A program made the position numbers and the translations under genes. DNA of 64,000 bases from the NCBI RefSeq assembly GCF_036090055.1, contig NZ_CP107970.1, positions 5,601,001-5,665,000 of the forward strand, given 5' to 3'. Within the stretch, counting starts at the first letter, position 1, and every line of letters starts with the position of its first letter. This document shows, piece after piece, positions 35,039 through 43,456 of the stretch. Source of the DNA: Nocardioides sp. NBC_00368. Its GTDB lineage: Bacteria > Actinomycetota > Actinomycetes > Propionibacteriales > Nocardioidaceae. Under the pieces are notes generated by a model. The model worked only from the letters and a program-made list of their open reading frames with translations, searched no databases and was not told where the DNA came from.

Positions 35039-36496
35039 CTAGTGCGTCGAGGGCGTCGTCGCGATCTCCGAGCGGTTGTCGGACCACAACGTGTGGAAGG
35101 TGCCGTCCTTGTCGACGCGCTTGTAGGTGTGCGCGCCGAAGAAGTCCCGCTGGCCCTGGATGAGCGCGGCCGGGAGCCGGTCGGCGGCGAGCGAGTCGAA
35201 GTAGGCCAGGGCCGAGGAGAACCCGGGAGCGGGTACGCCCGAGGCGGCCGCGATCCCGACGACCCGGCGCCACGCCTCCTCGCCGGACGCGACCGCGTCG
35301 GCGAAGTAGGGGTCGACCAGGAGCGTCTCCAGGTCGGGCTTGGTGGCGTAGGCGTCCACGATCCGGTTGAGGAACCGCGCCCGGATGATGCAGCCGGCCC
35401 GCCAGATCTTGGCGAGCGCACCGAGGTCGATGTCCCAGCCGTACTCCTTCGCGCCGGCCACGATCAGGTCGAACCCCTGCGCGTAGGCGACCACCTTCGA
35501 GGCGTAGAGAGCCGCGCGTACGTCGTCGACGAACGTGTCGGGGACCTCGGGCGGCTTCGGACGGTTGGTGACAGTGGCCCGCATCGCGCCGCGCTGCGCC
35601 GGCTTGGAGGAGACCGCCCGGGCGAAGACCGCCTCGCCGATGCCGGAGACCGGGATGCCGAGGCCGAGCGCGTTCTGCACCGTCCAGACGCCGGTGCCCT
35701 TCGAGCCGGCCTCGTCGAGGATGACGTCGACCAGCGGCTGGCCGGTCTCGGCGTCCTTCTGCGCCAGCACCTCGGCGGTGATCTCGATCAGGTAGGACTC
35801 CAGGTCGCCCGAGTTCCACTCGCGGAAGACGTCGACCAGCTGCTCCACCGAGAGCCCGCCCACCCGGCGGAGGAGGTCGTAGGCCTCTGCGATCAGCTGC
35901 ATGTCGGCGTACTCGATGCCGTTGTGGACCATCTTCACGAAGTGGCCGGCGCCGTCGGTGCCGACATGGGTCACGCAGGGCTCGCCCTCCGCGACAGCGG
36001 CGATCGACTTCAGGATCGGGCCGAGCGTCTCCCAGGCCTCGGCCGAGCCGCCGGGCATGATCGAGGGGCCGTTGAGCGCACCCTCCTCGCCGCCGGAGAT
36101 GCCGGTGCCGACGAAGTTCAGGCCCCGCTGGCGCAGCTCGCGCTCGCGCCGGATGGTGTCGTTGAAGTTGGCGTTGCCGCCGTCGACGATGATGTCGCCC
36201 GGCTCGAACCGCTCGGCCAGCTGCTCGATCACCGCGTCGGTGCCCTTGCCGGCCTGGACCATGATGATCGCCGTACGCGGCTTGGCCAGCGTCGCCACGA
36301 AGTCGTCGATCGTCTCGGAGGCGATGAATCCGGCCTCGGGATGATCGGTGACGAGTTCCTCGGTGCGGGCGTAGGTGCGGTTGTAGACCGCCACTGTGTT
36401 GCCCTCGCGGGAGGCGAGGTTGCGGGCCAGGTTGGACCCCATCACGGCCAGGCCCACCACGCCGATGTTCGCGCGGCCATTGTCGTTGTTCGGCAT
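35039..36496 (-). CDS. gnd: 6-phosphogluconate dehydrogenase, decarboxylating
   Basis: A 485-residue enzyme of the oxidative pentose phosphate pathway (6-phosphogluconate to ribulose 5-phosphate plus CO2 and NADPH). The N-terminal Rossmann motif is VVGLAVMGSNLARNLASR. The substrate signature is IVDGGNANFNDTIRR with GTGISGGEEGA following, and the C-terminal helical domain includes QRDFFGAHTYKR. The ATG follows GAGGAG; an earlier in-frame ATG has no ribosome site. Long-form Gnd length. It seems a housekeeping gene unrelated to its neighbours. Confidence 0.95.
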   Translation of the reverse strand: MPNNDNGRANIGVVGLAVMGSNLARNLASREGNTVAVYNRTYARTEELVTDHPEAGFIASETIDDFVATLAKPRTAIIMVQAGKGTDAVIEQLAERFEPGDIIVDGGNANFNDTIRRERELRQRGLNFVGTGISGGEEGALNGPSIMPGGSAEAWETLGPILKSIAAVAEGEPCVTHVGTDGAGHFVKMVHNGIEYADMQLIAEAYDLLRRVGGLSVEQLVDVFREWNSGDLESYLIEITAEVLAQKDAETGQPLVDVILDEAGSKGTGVWTVQNALGLGIPVSGIGEAVFARAVSSKPAQRGAMRATVTNRPKPPEVPDTFVDDVRAALYASKVVAYAQGFDLIVAGAKEYGWDIDLGALAKIWRAGCIIRARFLNRIVDAYATKPDLETLLVDPYFADAVASGEEAWRRVVGIAAASGVPAPGFSSALAYFDSLAADRLPAALIQGQRDFFGAHTYKRVDKDGTFHTLWSDNRSEIATTPSTH

Positions 36497-36539
36497 CGTG
36501 CTCCTCGGTTGAGTCGGTGATGCCATTCAACTCCGCTCG

Positions 36540-37580
36540 TCAAGCAGCGACGCCGGGCGGCTCGGCGCGGAAGCGTGCCGGCCGGCCGTCGACCCCGAGC
36601 ACCCGCCAGGACCACCGGGTCAGCGGCGTACGCAGCCCCAGGTTGTCGAAGAGCATCCGGACGTCGGCGAAGAGGTGGCGGCGGAACGCGGCGGCCTCGG
36701 GACCGGTGCCCCAGACCTCGCGTACGACCTCGTCCGGGAGGCCCATGAGCTCCCGGTCGGCGCGGGACGGGATGATGATCGCGTCGGAGCCCAGGCGCAT
36801 CGCGAGCGGCGTGAGGATGCCGAGGGCGAGACGCGAGACCGGGTTGAGCGAGGGAGCGTGCTCCTCCAGCCAGGCGTGCGCGAAGCCGATGTGTCGCGCC
36901 TCCTCGGCGATGTGGATGGCCATGATCCGGTCCAGGAGCGGGTGGGTGCCGCCGCCGCGCATGGCCTCCTTCTGCACGTGGTCGATCGGCTCCTCGCCGG
37001 CCAGGATGATCGCGAAGAAGAGGGCCGGGTAGAGCGCGCCGAGATGTCCCACGAGCGGGATGGACCGCATCAGCCAGCCGGGTGCGCCCACGACATCGGG
37101 GCAGACCCGGTTCGTGAACTCCTGGAACATCTGGATGTGGTGGGTCTCCTCGGTGAGCTCGTGCATGAAGTAGCGGAACTCGGGGTCGCCGTTGTCGACG
37201 CCCATCAGGAACTGGGTGCCGCCGAGGAGAAGCAGCTGCTCGAACTGGGAGCCGGTCTTCACCATCGCGGTGAGCCGGTGCCGGCCGACCTCGATCTGTC
37301 GCGCCTTGGGCAGCGACTGATACCAGGGGTGGGCGCCGAGAAGGTCGAGCGTCGGCAGGATCCAGCGCTCGTCGTCCTCGTCGACGGCCATCTCCGGCGC
37401 GTCCCAGTCGACGTCCTTGAACGCGTTGAAGTACTTCTCGACCGACGCCTCCGACAACGTACGCAGCGTCTCGTCGTACTCCCGGCGGGCCACGGGCCTG
37501 GCCGGCGTGATCATCCGGACCGGGGTGCCGGCGACCGCACCCACGTAGCCACCGATCGAGCGAAGTGTCTGCACAACCAT
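36540..37580 (-). CDS. AurF-like ferritin-fold diiron oxygenase
   Basis: A 346-residue helical protein of the AurF/diiron-oxygenase type. Metal-binding Glu/His signatures include ELTEETHHIQMFQEF, GEEPIDHVQKEAM and IAEEARHIGFAHAWL. The ATG at 37580 follows AAGGAGG. AurF relatives oxidise amines to nitro groups or hydroxylate tailored substrates; some are uncharacterised lipid or stress proteins. The TetR-like palindrome at 37599 directly upstream suggests its own repressor, though none is adjacent. Function not determined. Confidence 0.8.
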   Translation of the reverse strand: MVVQTLRSIGGYVGAVAGTPVRMITPARPVARREYDETLRTLSEASVEKYFNAFKDVDWDAPEMAVDEDDERWILPTLDLLGAHPWYQSLPKARQIEVGRHRLTAMVKTGSQFEQLLLLGGTQFLMGVDNGDPEFRYFMHELTEETHHIQMFQEFTNRVCPDVVGAPGWLMRSIPLVGHLGALYPALFFAIILAGEEPIDHVQKEAMRGGGTHPLLDRIMAIHIAEEARHIGFAHAWLEEHAPSLNPVSRLALGILTPLAMRLGSDAIIIPSRADRELMGLPDEVVREVWGTGPEAAAFRRHLFADVRMLFDNLGLRTPLTRWSWRVLGVDGRPARFRAEPPGVAA

Positions 37581-37598
37581 CCGAGCCTCCTTGCGACG

Positions 37599-37614
37599 TT
37601 GGTCTGTCAACCAA
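37599..37614. promoter_or_regulatory. TetR-type inverted repeat before the diiron oxygenase gene
   Basis: TTGGT (37599-37603) and ACCAA (37610-37614) form a symmetric site, 19 bases from the ATG. A -10-like TACATT (minus strand) overlaps its edge, so a repressor here would block transcription. Confidence 0.45.
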
Positions 37615-37665
37615 TGTACATGGGATTTGCGTCCCGGGAACCCGAACGGATCGTGTTTTTCTCGT

Positions 37666-38331
37666 TCAGCAGATCTCGGCGGCGAGCGCCTTCCGGACTC
37701 CGGCGACCAGATCCTCCGGTGTCCGGGCGGGTCGGTCGAAGGTGGTGCGCGCGCTGTGCGCGCCGCGCTCGTCGACCCACTGGAACTCGAACCCGTCGGC
37801 GCAGAGCCCGGTGATCTGGGCGGCGAGGATGGTGTCGACCGGGATGTAGGAGCGGGTCGCCACCGCCTCGCGCAGCTCGTTGCCGTGGTGGTTGTTGAGG
37901 TGGTCCTGGTTGCGGTGGAGCACGCCGTCGTTGAGGTCGAGGTCGCGGTCGGTGAAGGCGTCGAGGGGGATCGGGACCGCCTCGCCGCTGGGCCGGACCA
38001 GCATGACGTTGGAGACGTCCATGACGACCTCCTCCCACTCCGTCTCGCAGCACGTGCATGCATCCGTACGCAGCCATCGCAGTGTGCCGGTCAGCCGGAC
38101 CGCCTCGCGATCACCGAGCGCGCCCTGGAGGACCAGCACGACATGGCTGCCGCGGCGGCCGGCGTACGCCATCCTCTGCTCGGGCGGGCACAGGAACGTC
38201 GGCCGCCCGCCGTCGTCGGCGAACCCCTGCATCTCGAGCTCCTCCATCGAGTAGGGGATGCCGTCGATCACCACGCTGCCCCCGCGGGGGCAGGACAGGA
38301 TGCTGCGGGCAATGCGGGGAGTCGACTCCAT
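37666..38331 (-). CDS. DUF2470-like putative heme/iron utilisation protein under an iron box
   Basis: A 221-residue soluble protein. The middle part (SHVVLVLQGALGDREAVRLTGTLRWL) resembles split-barrel DUF2470-linked proteins, and HRNQDHLNNHHGNELREAVA resembles the His-rich start of a DUF2470 helix bundle (HxxDH). A Cys cluster DACTCCETEW (about residue 92) is unusual. The ATG has GGAGGTG upstream and is only nine bases from a perfect iron-repressor palindrome, so expression should rise on iron starvation. HugZ/DUF2470 proteins take part in heme or siderophore iron use; assignment is tentative. Confidence 0.6.
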   Translation of the reverse strand: MESTPRIARSILSCPRGGSVVIDGIPYSMEELEMQGFADDGGRPTFLCPPEQRMAYAGRRGSHVVLVLQGALGDREAVRLTGTLRWLRTDACTCCETEWEEVVMDVSNVMLVRPSGEAVPIPLDAFTDRDLDLNDGVLHRNQDHLNNHHGNELREAVATRSYIPVDTILAAQITGLCADGFEFQWVDERGAHSARTTFDRPARTPEDLVAGVRKALAAEIC

Positions 38332-38340
38332 GACACCTCC

Positions 38341-38367
38341 ATGTTTAGGTAAGGCTTACCTAAACAT
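38341..38367. promoter_or_regulatory. DtxR/IdeR iron box
   Basis: TTAGGTAAG-G-CTTACCTAA (38345-38363) matches the 19-base DtxR/IdeR/DmdR consensus. The symmetry extends perfectly four more bases on each side (ATGT...ACAT), giving 27 bases. It stands nine bases before the DUF2470-like start on the minus strand and 37 bases after the Ohr stop. Confidence 0.85.
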
Positions 38368-38404
38368 GGATCGGGTGACGGGACAAGGGGCGGGCGGCGT
38401 CCGC

Positions 38405-38833
38405 TCAAGACTGGACCAGCGACAGCTTCACGGGGATGTTCCCCGCGACAGCCTTCGAATACGGACACTTGCGATGAGCGGCCTCGAGCAGCGCCTCGCC
38501 GGTCTCCGGCGGGACGTCGGGCAGGAGGGCGAGCAGCTCCACGGCCAGATCGAAACCGGCGCTGCCGCCGCTGATCGTCACCTTCGCCTGCACCTGTGCG
38601 TCGCGCAGCTTGACGCGTTGTACGCGGGCGACCGAGTGCAGCGCCGAGAGGAAGCACGCCGAGTAGCCGGCGGCGAACAGCTGCTCGGGGTTGCTGACCT
38701 GCCCGCCGGCGCCGCCGAGGTCCTCGGGAATGCCGAGATCCAGGTCGACCAGGTCGTCGCTGGAACGCACGTGTCCGTTACGGCCGTCACCGGTCGCCAC
38801 GGCGTCGGCGGTGTAGCTGAGCGTTGTCATCAT
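38405..38833 (-). CDS. ohr: organic hydroperoxide resistance protein (Ohr/OsmC family)
   Basis: A 142-residue OsmC-fold peroxidase. The two redox cysteines are in YSACFLSALHSVA and HRKCPYSKAV, with NPEQLFAAG before the first. It reduces organic hydroperoxides with lipoylated or thiol partners. The first ATG (38833) overlaps the TGA of the racemase gene (ATGA), so it is the last gene of the long catabolic operon; a second ATG follows directly. Peroxide defence at the end of a dioxygenase operon is plausible. The OhrR-like gene at 23959 is not linked to it. Confidence 0.92.
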   Translation of the reverse strand: MMTTLSYTADAVATGDGRNGHVRSSDDLVDLDLGIPEDLGGAGGQVSNPEQLFAAGYSACFLSALHSVARVQRVKLRDAQVQAKVTISGGSAGFDLAVELLALLPDVPPETGEALLEAAHRKCPYSKAVAGNIPVKLSLVQS

Positions 38834-39621
38834 CGAGTCCCTTTTACGAGAGTGAGAAGTTCGTCTACTGCTTGCTGAGTTGCTCGCGCGAAGGTGCCTC
38901 CCCGAGAGACCGGAGTTCCCGTGGCGCGCGCGATCGCGACGGACGCCTCGACCTGTCGGACGGCGAGAAGCGTCGGGTTCACCACCAGGGCGCCCGGCAC
39001 CTCGACGTGGTCGTCGGCGCTGAGGAGGGCGAACAGGCCACCGGCCGACATCACCACATCGACCTGGCTCTCCTGCACCATCGTGCTGGCCAGCGAGATG
39101 AAGGTGTCCTTGATCGACCGGTAGGCCAGCTCGTCGTCGTACGCGGCCACCGCCTGGTCCGGGGTCAGCCGGAACGCGCGGACGTCGACCACCCGAGAGT
39201 CCAGGCCGTAGCGTGCGATCTGTTCGCGGTGCCACGGGAGGTAGACGGGGTCGAGGGTCACCAGGCCGATACGGCCACCCAGCATGCACGCCTGGAGCAT
39301 GCTGGCTTCACCGTGGCCGATGACGGGGATGTCCACCGCGGTCCGCGCCTCATAGAGGCACGCATCCTGGAAGTGGCCGACGAGGACGGCGTCGAAGCCT
39401 TCCGACGCGGCCTCGACGATGCCCTCGATCGACTGGACGCCGCAACGGAGCTCGCTGAGTCTGCCCAGCTGGGTGTCGGCCGGGCTGATTCCCCTGACCT
39501 CGTAGGTGACCCCGGGCGCCGCGATCTCGGTGAGGTAGGCCTCCAGCCTCTTCAGGTAGGGCTGGTGCACCGCGGGATCGGTGAAGCTCTGATAGAGGAT
39601 CCGGGTGGGAGGGGTGTTCAT
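38830..39621 (-). CDS. Asp/Glu/hydantoin racemase-superfamily protein
   Basis: A 263-residue protein of the superfamily that includes aspartate and hydantoin racemases, maleate isomerase and arylmalonate decarboxylase. Two pseudo-symmetric halves start RILYQSFTDP and IGLVTLDPVY. The first active-site position reads IGHGEASM and the second VMSAGGLFAL; the paired catalytic cysteines of classical members are not at these places (Cys in LRCGVQS, DACLYEA, QACMLGG instead), so racemase activity is doubtful. It overlaps ohr and the oxidoreductase gene by four bases each. Its role is probably isomerisation or decarboxylation of a ring-cleavage intermediate. Confidence 0.72.
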   Translation of the reverse strand: MNTPPTRILYQSFTDPAVHQPYLKRLEAYLTEIAAPGVTYEVRGISPADTQLGRLSELRCGVQSIEGIVEAASEGFDAVLVGHFQDACLYEARTAVDIPVIGHGEASMLQACMLGGRIGLVTLDPVYLPWHREQIARYGLDSRVVDVRAFRLTPDQAVAAYDDELAYRSIKDTFISLASTMVQESQVDVVMSAGGLFALLSADDHVEVPGALVVNPTLLAVRQVEASVAIARATGTPVSRGGTFARATQQAVDELLTLVKGTR

Positions 39622-40649
39622 GCGTGCCTCTCGGGTGTCGGGGACAGGTCCGGGTCTGCGAGGAGCAGGACCTTGCCGCGGTGGTGGGATCGCTCCAGCA
39701 GAAGGTGTGCCTCCGCAGCCCGCTCGAAGGGGAGGGCTACGTGGGTCGTGGGGAGGATGGCGCCGCGTTCGTACAGCGGCCAGATGTTCCGGACGAGATC
39801 GTCGATGATCCGGTCCTTCTCGTGGTCGGGACGCATCCGCAGGCCGCTGCCGCTCACGGTCAGGTTGCCCAGGAGAAGGCGGGCGAGATCGATCTGGGAC
39901 GAGGAGCCGCTCTGATGGCCGATGATCACCAGGCGTCCGCCCCGGCCGAGCACCTGCAGGTTCCGTTCCAGGTAGTCCGCACCGACGATGTCGAGGACGG
40001 TCGCGGGCCGGATGCCCCGTTCGCGCAGCTCGTCGGCAAAGTCCTGCCGGCGATGGTCGATCACCAGCTCCGCGCCCAGCTTCTCGACGAACGTGGCCTT
40101 CTCGGGCGAGCCGACCGTCGTCGCCACCCGCACGCCGTACGCGACGGCGAACTGGATGGCGAGCGAGCCGATGCCGCTGGCGCCACCGTGCACGAGCATC
40201 CAGGACCCGGGCTCGGGCGGATTCGGCATGTAGAGGTTCGACCACACGGTCGCGGCGGCCTCCATCAGACCGCCGGCGTCACGCGTGGAGACGGTGGCGG
40301 GCACCGGCGCGAGGTGGGCCGCTCGCACCGCGACGTACTCGGCGTATCCGCCTCCGGGAAGCAGCGCACACACCTCACGGCCGATCAGGTCGTCCGGGGC
40401 ACCGGCGCCGGTGGCGACCACGACACCGGAGACCTCCAGGCCGAGGACCGGATCGGCCGCCACTCCCGGATACGTACCGGCCCGCTGCATCAGGTCGGCG
40501 CGGTTGACACCGGCGGCGACGACGCGGACCAGCGCCTCGCCGGCTCCTGGCTGCGGGACGGCTCGCCGGGTCACCTCGAGGACCTCTGGTCCTCCTGGTC
40601 GGCTCGCGACCACGGCCCGCATGTGGCTCGGAAGTGGATCGCCAGTCAC
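39618..40649 (-). CDS. zinc-independent quinone-oxidoreductase-like MDR protein
   Basis: A 343-residue (334 from the inner ATG at 40622) medium-chain reductase of the QOR/NADPH:quinone type: VVAAGVNRADLMQRAGTYP near the N-terminus and the nucleotide loop VHGGASGIGSLAIQFA. No catalytic-zinc Cys/His set. The GTG at 40649 overlaps the ACMS decarboxylase stop as GTGA, the pattern of nearly every junction here; homologues usually begin at MRAVVAS (40622). It would reduce an enone or quinone with NADPH, possibly an unsaturated ring-cleavage product. Exact substrate unknown. Confidence 0.82.
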   Translation of the reverse strand: MTGDPLPSHMRAVVASRPGGPEVLEVTRRAVPQPGAGEALVRVVAAGVNRADLMQRAGTYPGVAADPVLGLEVSGVVVATGAGAPDDLIGREVCALLPGGGYAEYVAVRAAHLAPVPATVSTRDAGGLMEAAATVWSNLYMPNPPEPGSWMLVHGGASGIGSLAIQFAVAYGVRVATTVGSPEKATFVEKLGAELVIDHRRQDFADELRERGIRPATVLDIVGADYLERNLQVLGRGGRLVIIGHQSGSSSQIDLARLLLGNLTVSGSGLRMRPDHEKDRIIDDLVRNIWPLYERGAILPTTHVALPFERAAEAHLLLERSHHRGKVLLLADPDLSPTPERHA

Positions 40650-41647
40650 GCCGCGACCATCCGGTCGGCGCCCAGCCAGGCGGCTGCGTTCCCGCGCAGC
40701 AAGAGCTCCCGGTCGCCATCGCTGAGGAAGCTCGCCTTCCGTACGACGTTGCCGACCGGACGTTCCCCCAGCGGATACGGGTAGTCGCTGCCCACCATCA
40801 CGTGATCGGCGCCCAGGGTGTCGACCAGCAGGCGCAGGGGGGCCTCCTCGAAGACCACGGTGTCGACCGAGAACCTGTCGCGGTAGTGCGAGGGCGGGTG
40901 CTCGGAGGTGCCGATGACGTCGTGCCGGTGGTGCCAGGCGTTGTCCATCCGGCCCAGCCAGTACGGGAAGGATCCGCCGCCGTGCGCGAAGCAGATCCGC
41001 AGGTCGCTCGACACCCGGTCGAAGACCCCACCCAGCACCATCGCCAGGATCGAGAGGTGCGTCTCCGCGGGCATCCCGGTCAGCCACTGCGCCATCCACC
41101 GGTCGAGCCGTGGTGAGTTGGGCAGGTCCCAGGGATGCACGAAGACCGGCACTCCGAGACTCGCGCAGTGCTGGAGGAAGGTCACGACGCCGGCGTCGTC
41201 GAGGTCACGGTCGCCGACATGGTTCCCGATCTCCACCCCGACGTGGCCGTTGGTCAAGGAGCGCTCCAGCTCGGCGCACGCGAGGTCGGCGTCCTGGAGC
41301 GGTACCTGGCAGAACGGGAGCAGCCGGGGAGACTCGGCGGTGGTCTCGAGCGCCAGGTCGTTGAAGATGCGGGAGATCGCGGCCGCGTCGGACGGTGTCG
41401 CGTCGTAGCTGAAGAACACCGGGGTCGGCGACACCACCTGCGTCTCGACGTCGTCGGCGTCCATCGCGGCGAGACGGACATCAGCCTCCCAGGCGGAGGA
41501 GCTGATCCGCCGGAACTCGCGTGAGCCGATCATCATGACCGCTTCGCTCTCGCTCGTGACGTCGAGCCACAGCCGCGGCTCCGGGCCGGGGAGCTGCGGC
41601 CACCCGCGTGGTACGGAGTGCGTGTGTACGTCGATGGACGAGGTCAC
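40646..41647 (-). CDS. 2-amino-3-carboxymuconate-6-semialdehyde decarboxylase-like amidohydrolase
   Basis: A 333-residue TIM-barrel amidohydrolase of the ACMSD type. H8-x-H10 (DVHTH) begins the metal site, with FVHPWD and FAHGGG supplying further His and GSDYPYPLG the catalytic Asp. The GTG start has GAGG upstream and lies five bases after the dioxygenase stop. It decarboxylates ACMS, the ring-cleavage product of 3-hydroxyanthranilate, to 2-aminomuconate semialdehyde. The neighbouring 3-HAO, deaminase and dehydrogenase genes support this over gamma-resorcylate decarboxylase. Confidence 0.9.
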   Translation of the reverse strand: MTSSIDVHTHSVPRGWPQLPGPEPRLWLDVTSESEAVMMIGSREFRRISSSAWEADVRLAAMDADDVETQVVSPTPVFFSYDATPSDAAAISRIFNDLALETTAESPRLLPFCQVPLQDADLACAELERSLTNGHVGVEIGNHVGDRDLDDAGVVTFLQHCASLGVPVFVHPWDLPNSPRLDRWMAQWLTGMPAETHLSILAMVLGGVFDRVSSDLRICFAHGGGSFPYWLGRMDNAWHHRHDVIGTSEHPPSHYRDRFSVDTVVFEEAPLRLLVDTLGADHVMVGSDYPYPLGERPVGNVVRKASFLSDGDRELLLRGNAAAWLGADRMVAA

Positions 41648-41652
41648 GCGCC

Positions 41653-42186
41653 TCAGCCCTTTCCGGGGTGGAGGGCGTTGCACTGGCCACACGTGCGGGC
41701 CGCCTCGTCCTCGTAGAACGTGGTGAACACCGGGGGCAGGTCGGCCACGATGTCGCGAACCTGGAGCTCGACCTCGTGCACGAGCGCCGAGCACTCGAGG
41801 CAGTACCACTGGAACTTCTCCAGGGTTCCCTCCTCTCGGATCCGCTCGATGACCACGCCGATCGACCCGGCCTCCGGCCTCTGGGGCGAGTGCGGGAGGT
41901 TGCCGGGCAGGAGCCAGGTCTCGCCCTCCTTGATCTCGACGGTGACCTTGCCGTCCTCGGTCATGACGTCGACGTGCATGGAGCCCTTGATCTGGTGGAA
42001 CCACTCCTCGTAGGGGTCGACGTGGAAGTCGGTCCGCTGGTTCGGGCCGCCGACGACCTGCACGATGAAGTCGTCGCCGGTGAAGATGGCCTTGTTGTTG
42101 ACGGGAGGCTTCAGTTCCTGCTCGTGGTCGCTGATCCATTTCATGAAGTCGAGGACCGGGGGGACGCTCGTGGTCGACTGAGTCAT
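41653..42186 (-). CDS. 3-hydroxyanthranilate 3,4-dioxygenase
   Basis: A 177-residue cupin extradiol dioxygenase. Fe ligands H55, E61 and H99, and substrate-binding R51 and R103, sit exactly four positions later than in the characterised Cupriavidus enzyme. The C-terminal rubredoxin-like site is CLEC ... CGQC. It opens 3-hydroxyanthranilate to 2-amino-3-carboxymuconate semialdehyde. The ATG overlaps the deaminase stop. Equivalent to NbaC of the 2-nitrobenzoate pathway of Pseudomonas fluorescens KU-7, whose gene set recurs here. Confidence 0.95.
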   Translation of the reverse strand: MTQSTTSVPPVLDFMKWISDHEQELKPPVNNKAIFTGDDFIVQVVGGPNQRTDFHVDPYEEWFHQIKGSMHVDVMTEDGKVTVEIKEGETWLLPGNLPHSPQRPEAGSIGVVIERIREEGTLEKFQWYCLECSALVHEVELQVRDIVADLPPVFTTFYEDEAARTCGQCNALHPGKG

Positions 42187-42620
42187 TTCGTTTCCTCCTG
42201 AGGGGTGGGGCCGGGCAGATGGGCCACGGCCTGGATCTCGATGAGCAGGTGCGGGTGGGGGAGCTGGTGGACGGCGACAGTGGTCCGCGTCGGCCCGGAC
42301 TCGTCGAAGTAGGAGCCGTAGACGTCGTTGTAGCCGCCGAAGTCGTTCATGTTGACCAGGTAAGAGGTCACCTGGACGAGGTCGCCGAGGTCGCCGCCCG
42401 CGGCTCGCAGGATGTCGCGGATGTTCTCGATCACGGCGGCCGTCTGGGCGCGGATGTCCAGGCGGGTGGTCCCGAGCTCGTCGACCTCCACACCGACGAA
42501 GGTGTTGTCGGGCCGTCGGCTGCTGGTGCCGGAGACGAAGAGCAGGTCGCCCGCCCGGCGTGCGTGCGGGAACCGCCCCCGGGGCCGAGCCTTGCTCTTG
42601 ACCAGGAACGCGTCGCTCAT
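42183..42620 (-). CDS. RidA/YjgF-family 2-aminomuconate deaminase
   Basis: A 145-residue RidA-fold protein: RAGDLLFVSGTSSRRPD, AQTAAVIENIRDILRAAGGDL and HPHLLIEIQAVAHLP. In meta-cleavage clusters for aminophenols and hydroxyanthranilate such proteins hydrolyse 2-aminomuconate to 4-oxalocrotonate and ammonia, which is the step missing otherwise from this operon. Four-base overlaps with genes on both sides. The general imine/enamine hydrolase activity of RidA is the alternative. Confidence 0.88.
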   Translation of the reverse strand: MSDAFLVKSKARPRGRFPHARRAGDLLFVSGTSSRRPDNTFVGVEVDELGTTRLDIRAQTAAVIENIRDILRAAGGDLGDLVQVTSYLVNMNDFGGYNDVYGSYFDESGPTRTTVAVHQLPHPHLLIEIQAVAHLPGPTPQEETK

Positions 42621-43456
42621 CGGCCACCGCCCTCGCCGAGCGGGCCGGCGCCGTCCGGGACGGCTACGGCGCTGACCGTGCCCAGCCCGGCGACCGTCGC
42701 GCTGACACCCCCCGGCCGAAGGGGTACGGCCTCGGTTGCGGCACCGGCGAGCACGACAGAGCCCGCAGGCAGCCGCAGTCCCAGACGGCCGCCGAGGGCG
42801 ACCAGACGCGGCAGCGTTCGCAGCGGGTGACCGAGGATGGCCGCGGTCGTGCCTTCGGCGACGACCTCGCCTTCGGCCCGCAGGGTGACGGGGATGTCGT
42901 CCAGGTCCACCTCGCCCGGGGCACGCCACGGCCCGAGGACGAACATCGCGGCCGAGGTGTTGTCGGCGACCACGCGCGGCAGGTCGAACCGGAACCCGTC
43001 GTAGCGGGAGTCGATGATCTCGAGTCCCGCCGCCACTCCCGTGATCGCCGCTGCCAGATCGACGTCCGGGGCAGTGAGGTCGACGTCGGCACCGATCAGG
43101 AAGGCGACCTCGGGCTCGACCCGCGGGTGGATGAGCGCGTCCAGGTCGATCGTGCCGCCGTCGGGGACCTGCATGCCGTCGGTCAGCTGTCCGAGGATGA
43201 GCTCGTCCACGCCCATCTGACGCATCTTGGCCTCGCTGGTGAACCCGAGCTTGAGGCCGACGCCGTGCTCGCCGCGCGCCTGCCGCCGTGCGATCAGTGC
43301 CGCCTGGCTCGCGTACGCCTCGTCGAGGTCGAGCTGCGGCCACGGCGTCGCCGCGTTCACCGGGGTGACGGTCTGCTGCGCGGTGTCGAGAAGCTCGGCG
43401 ACGCGAGGGACCACAGCGGTCGGCGTCGTCACGTCACGCTCTTGTGGCCCGTTCAC
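42617..43456 (-). CDS. 4-oxalocrotonate decarboxylase / 2-oxopent-4-enoate hydratase-family protein
   Basis: A 279-residue member of the fumarylacetoacetate-hydrolase-like MhpD/DmpH group. Typical stretches: GVGLKLGFTSEAKMRQMGVDELILG, the metal-binding HPRVEPEVAFLIG, and GLEIIDSRYDGFRFDLPRVVADNTSAA. With Mg2+ it decarboxylates 4-oxalocrotonate to 2-oxopent-4-enoate or hydrates the latter; the two activities cannot be split by eye and only one gene is present. The GTG at 43456 overlaps the dehydrogenase stop (GTGA); a GTG at 43432 is the alternative. Confidence 0.88.
   Translation of the reverse strand: MNGPQERDVTTPTAVVPRVAELLDTAQQTVTPVNAATPWPQLDLDEAYASQAALIARRQARGEHGVGLKLGFTSEAKMRQMGVDELILGQLTDGMQVPDGGTIDLDALIHPRVEPEVAFLIGADVDLTAPDVDLAAAITGVAAGLEIIDSRYDGFRFDLPRVVADNTSAAMFVLGPWRAPGEVDLDDIPVTLRAEGEVVAEGTTAAILGHPLRTLPRLVALGGRLGLRLPAGSVVLAGAATEAVPLRPGGVSATVAGLGTVSAVAVPDGAGPLGEGGGR

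Noticed and set aside
37607..38077. Small minus-strand frame overlapping the DUF2470-like gene
   Set aside because: Out-of-frame Arg-rich shadow without ribosome site or similarity.
38830..39621. Maleate cis-trans isomerase
   Set aside because: Same superfamily, but the two catalytic cysteines of maleate isomerase are not found at the expected motifs and no nicotinate-type pathway is present.
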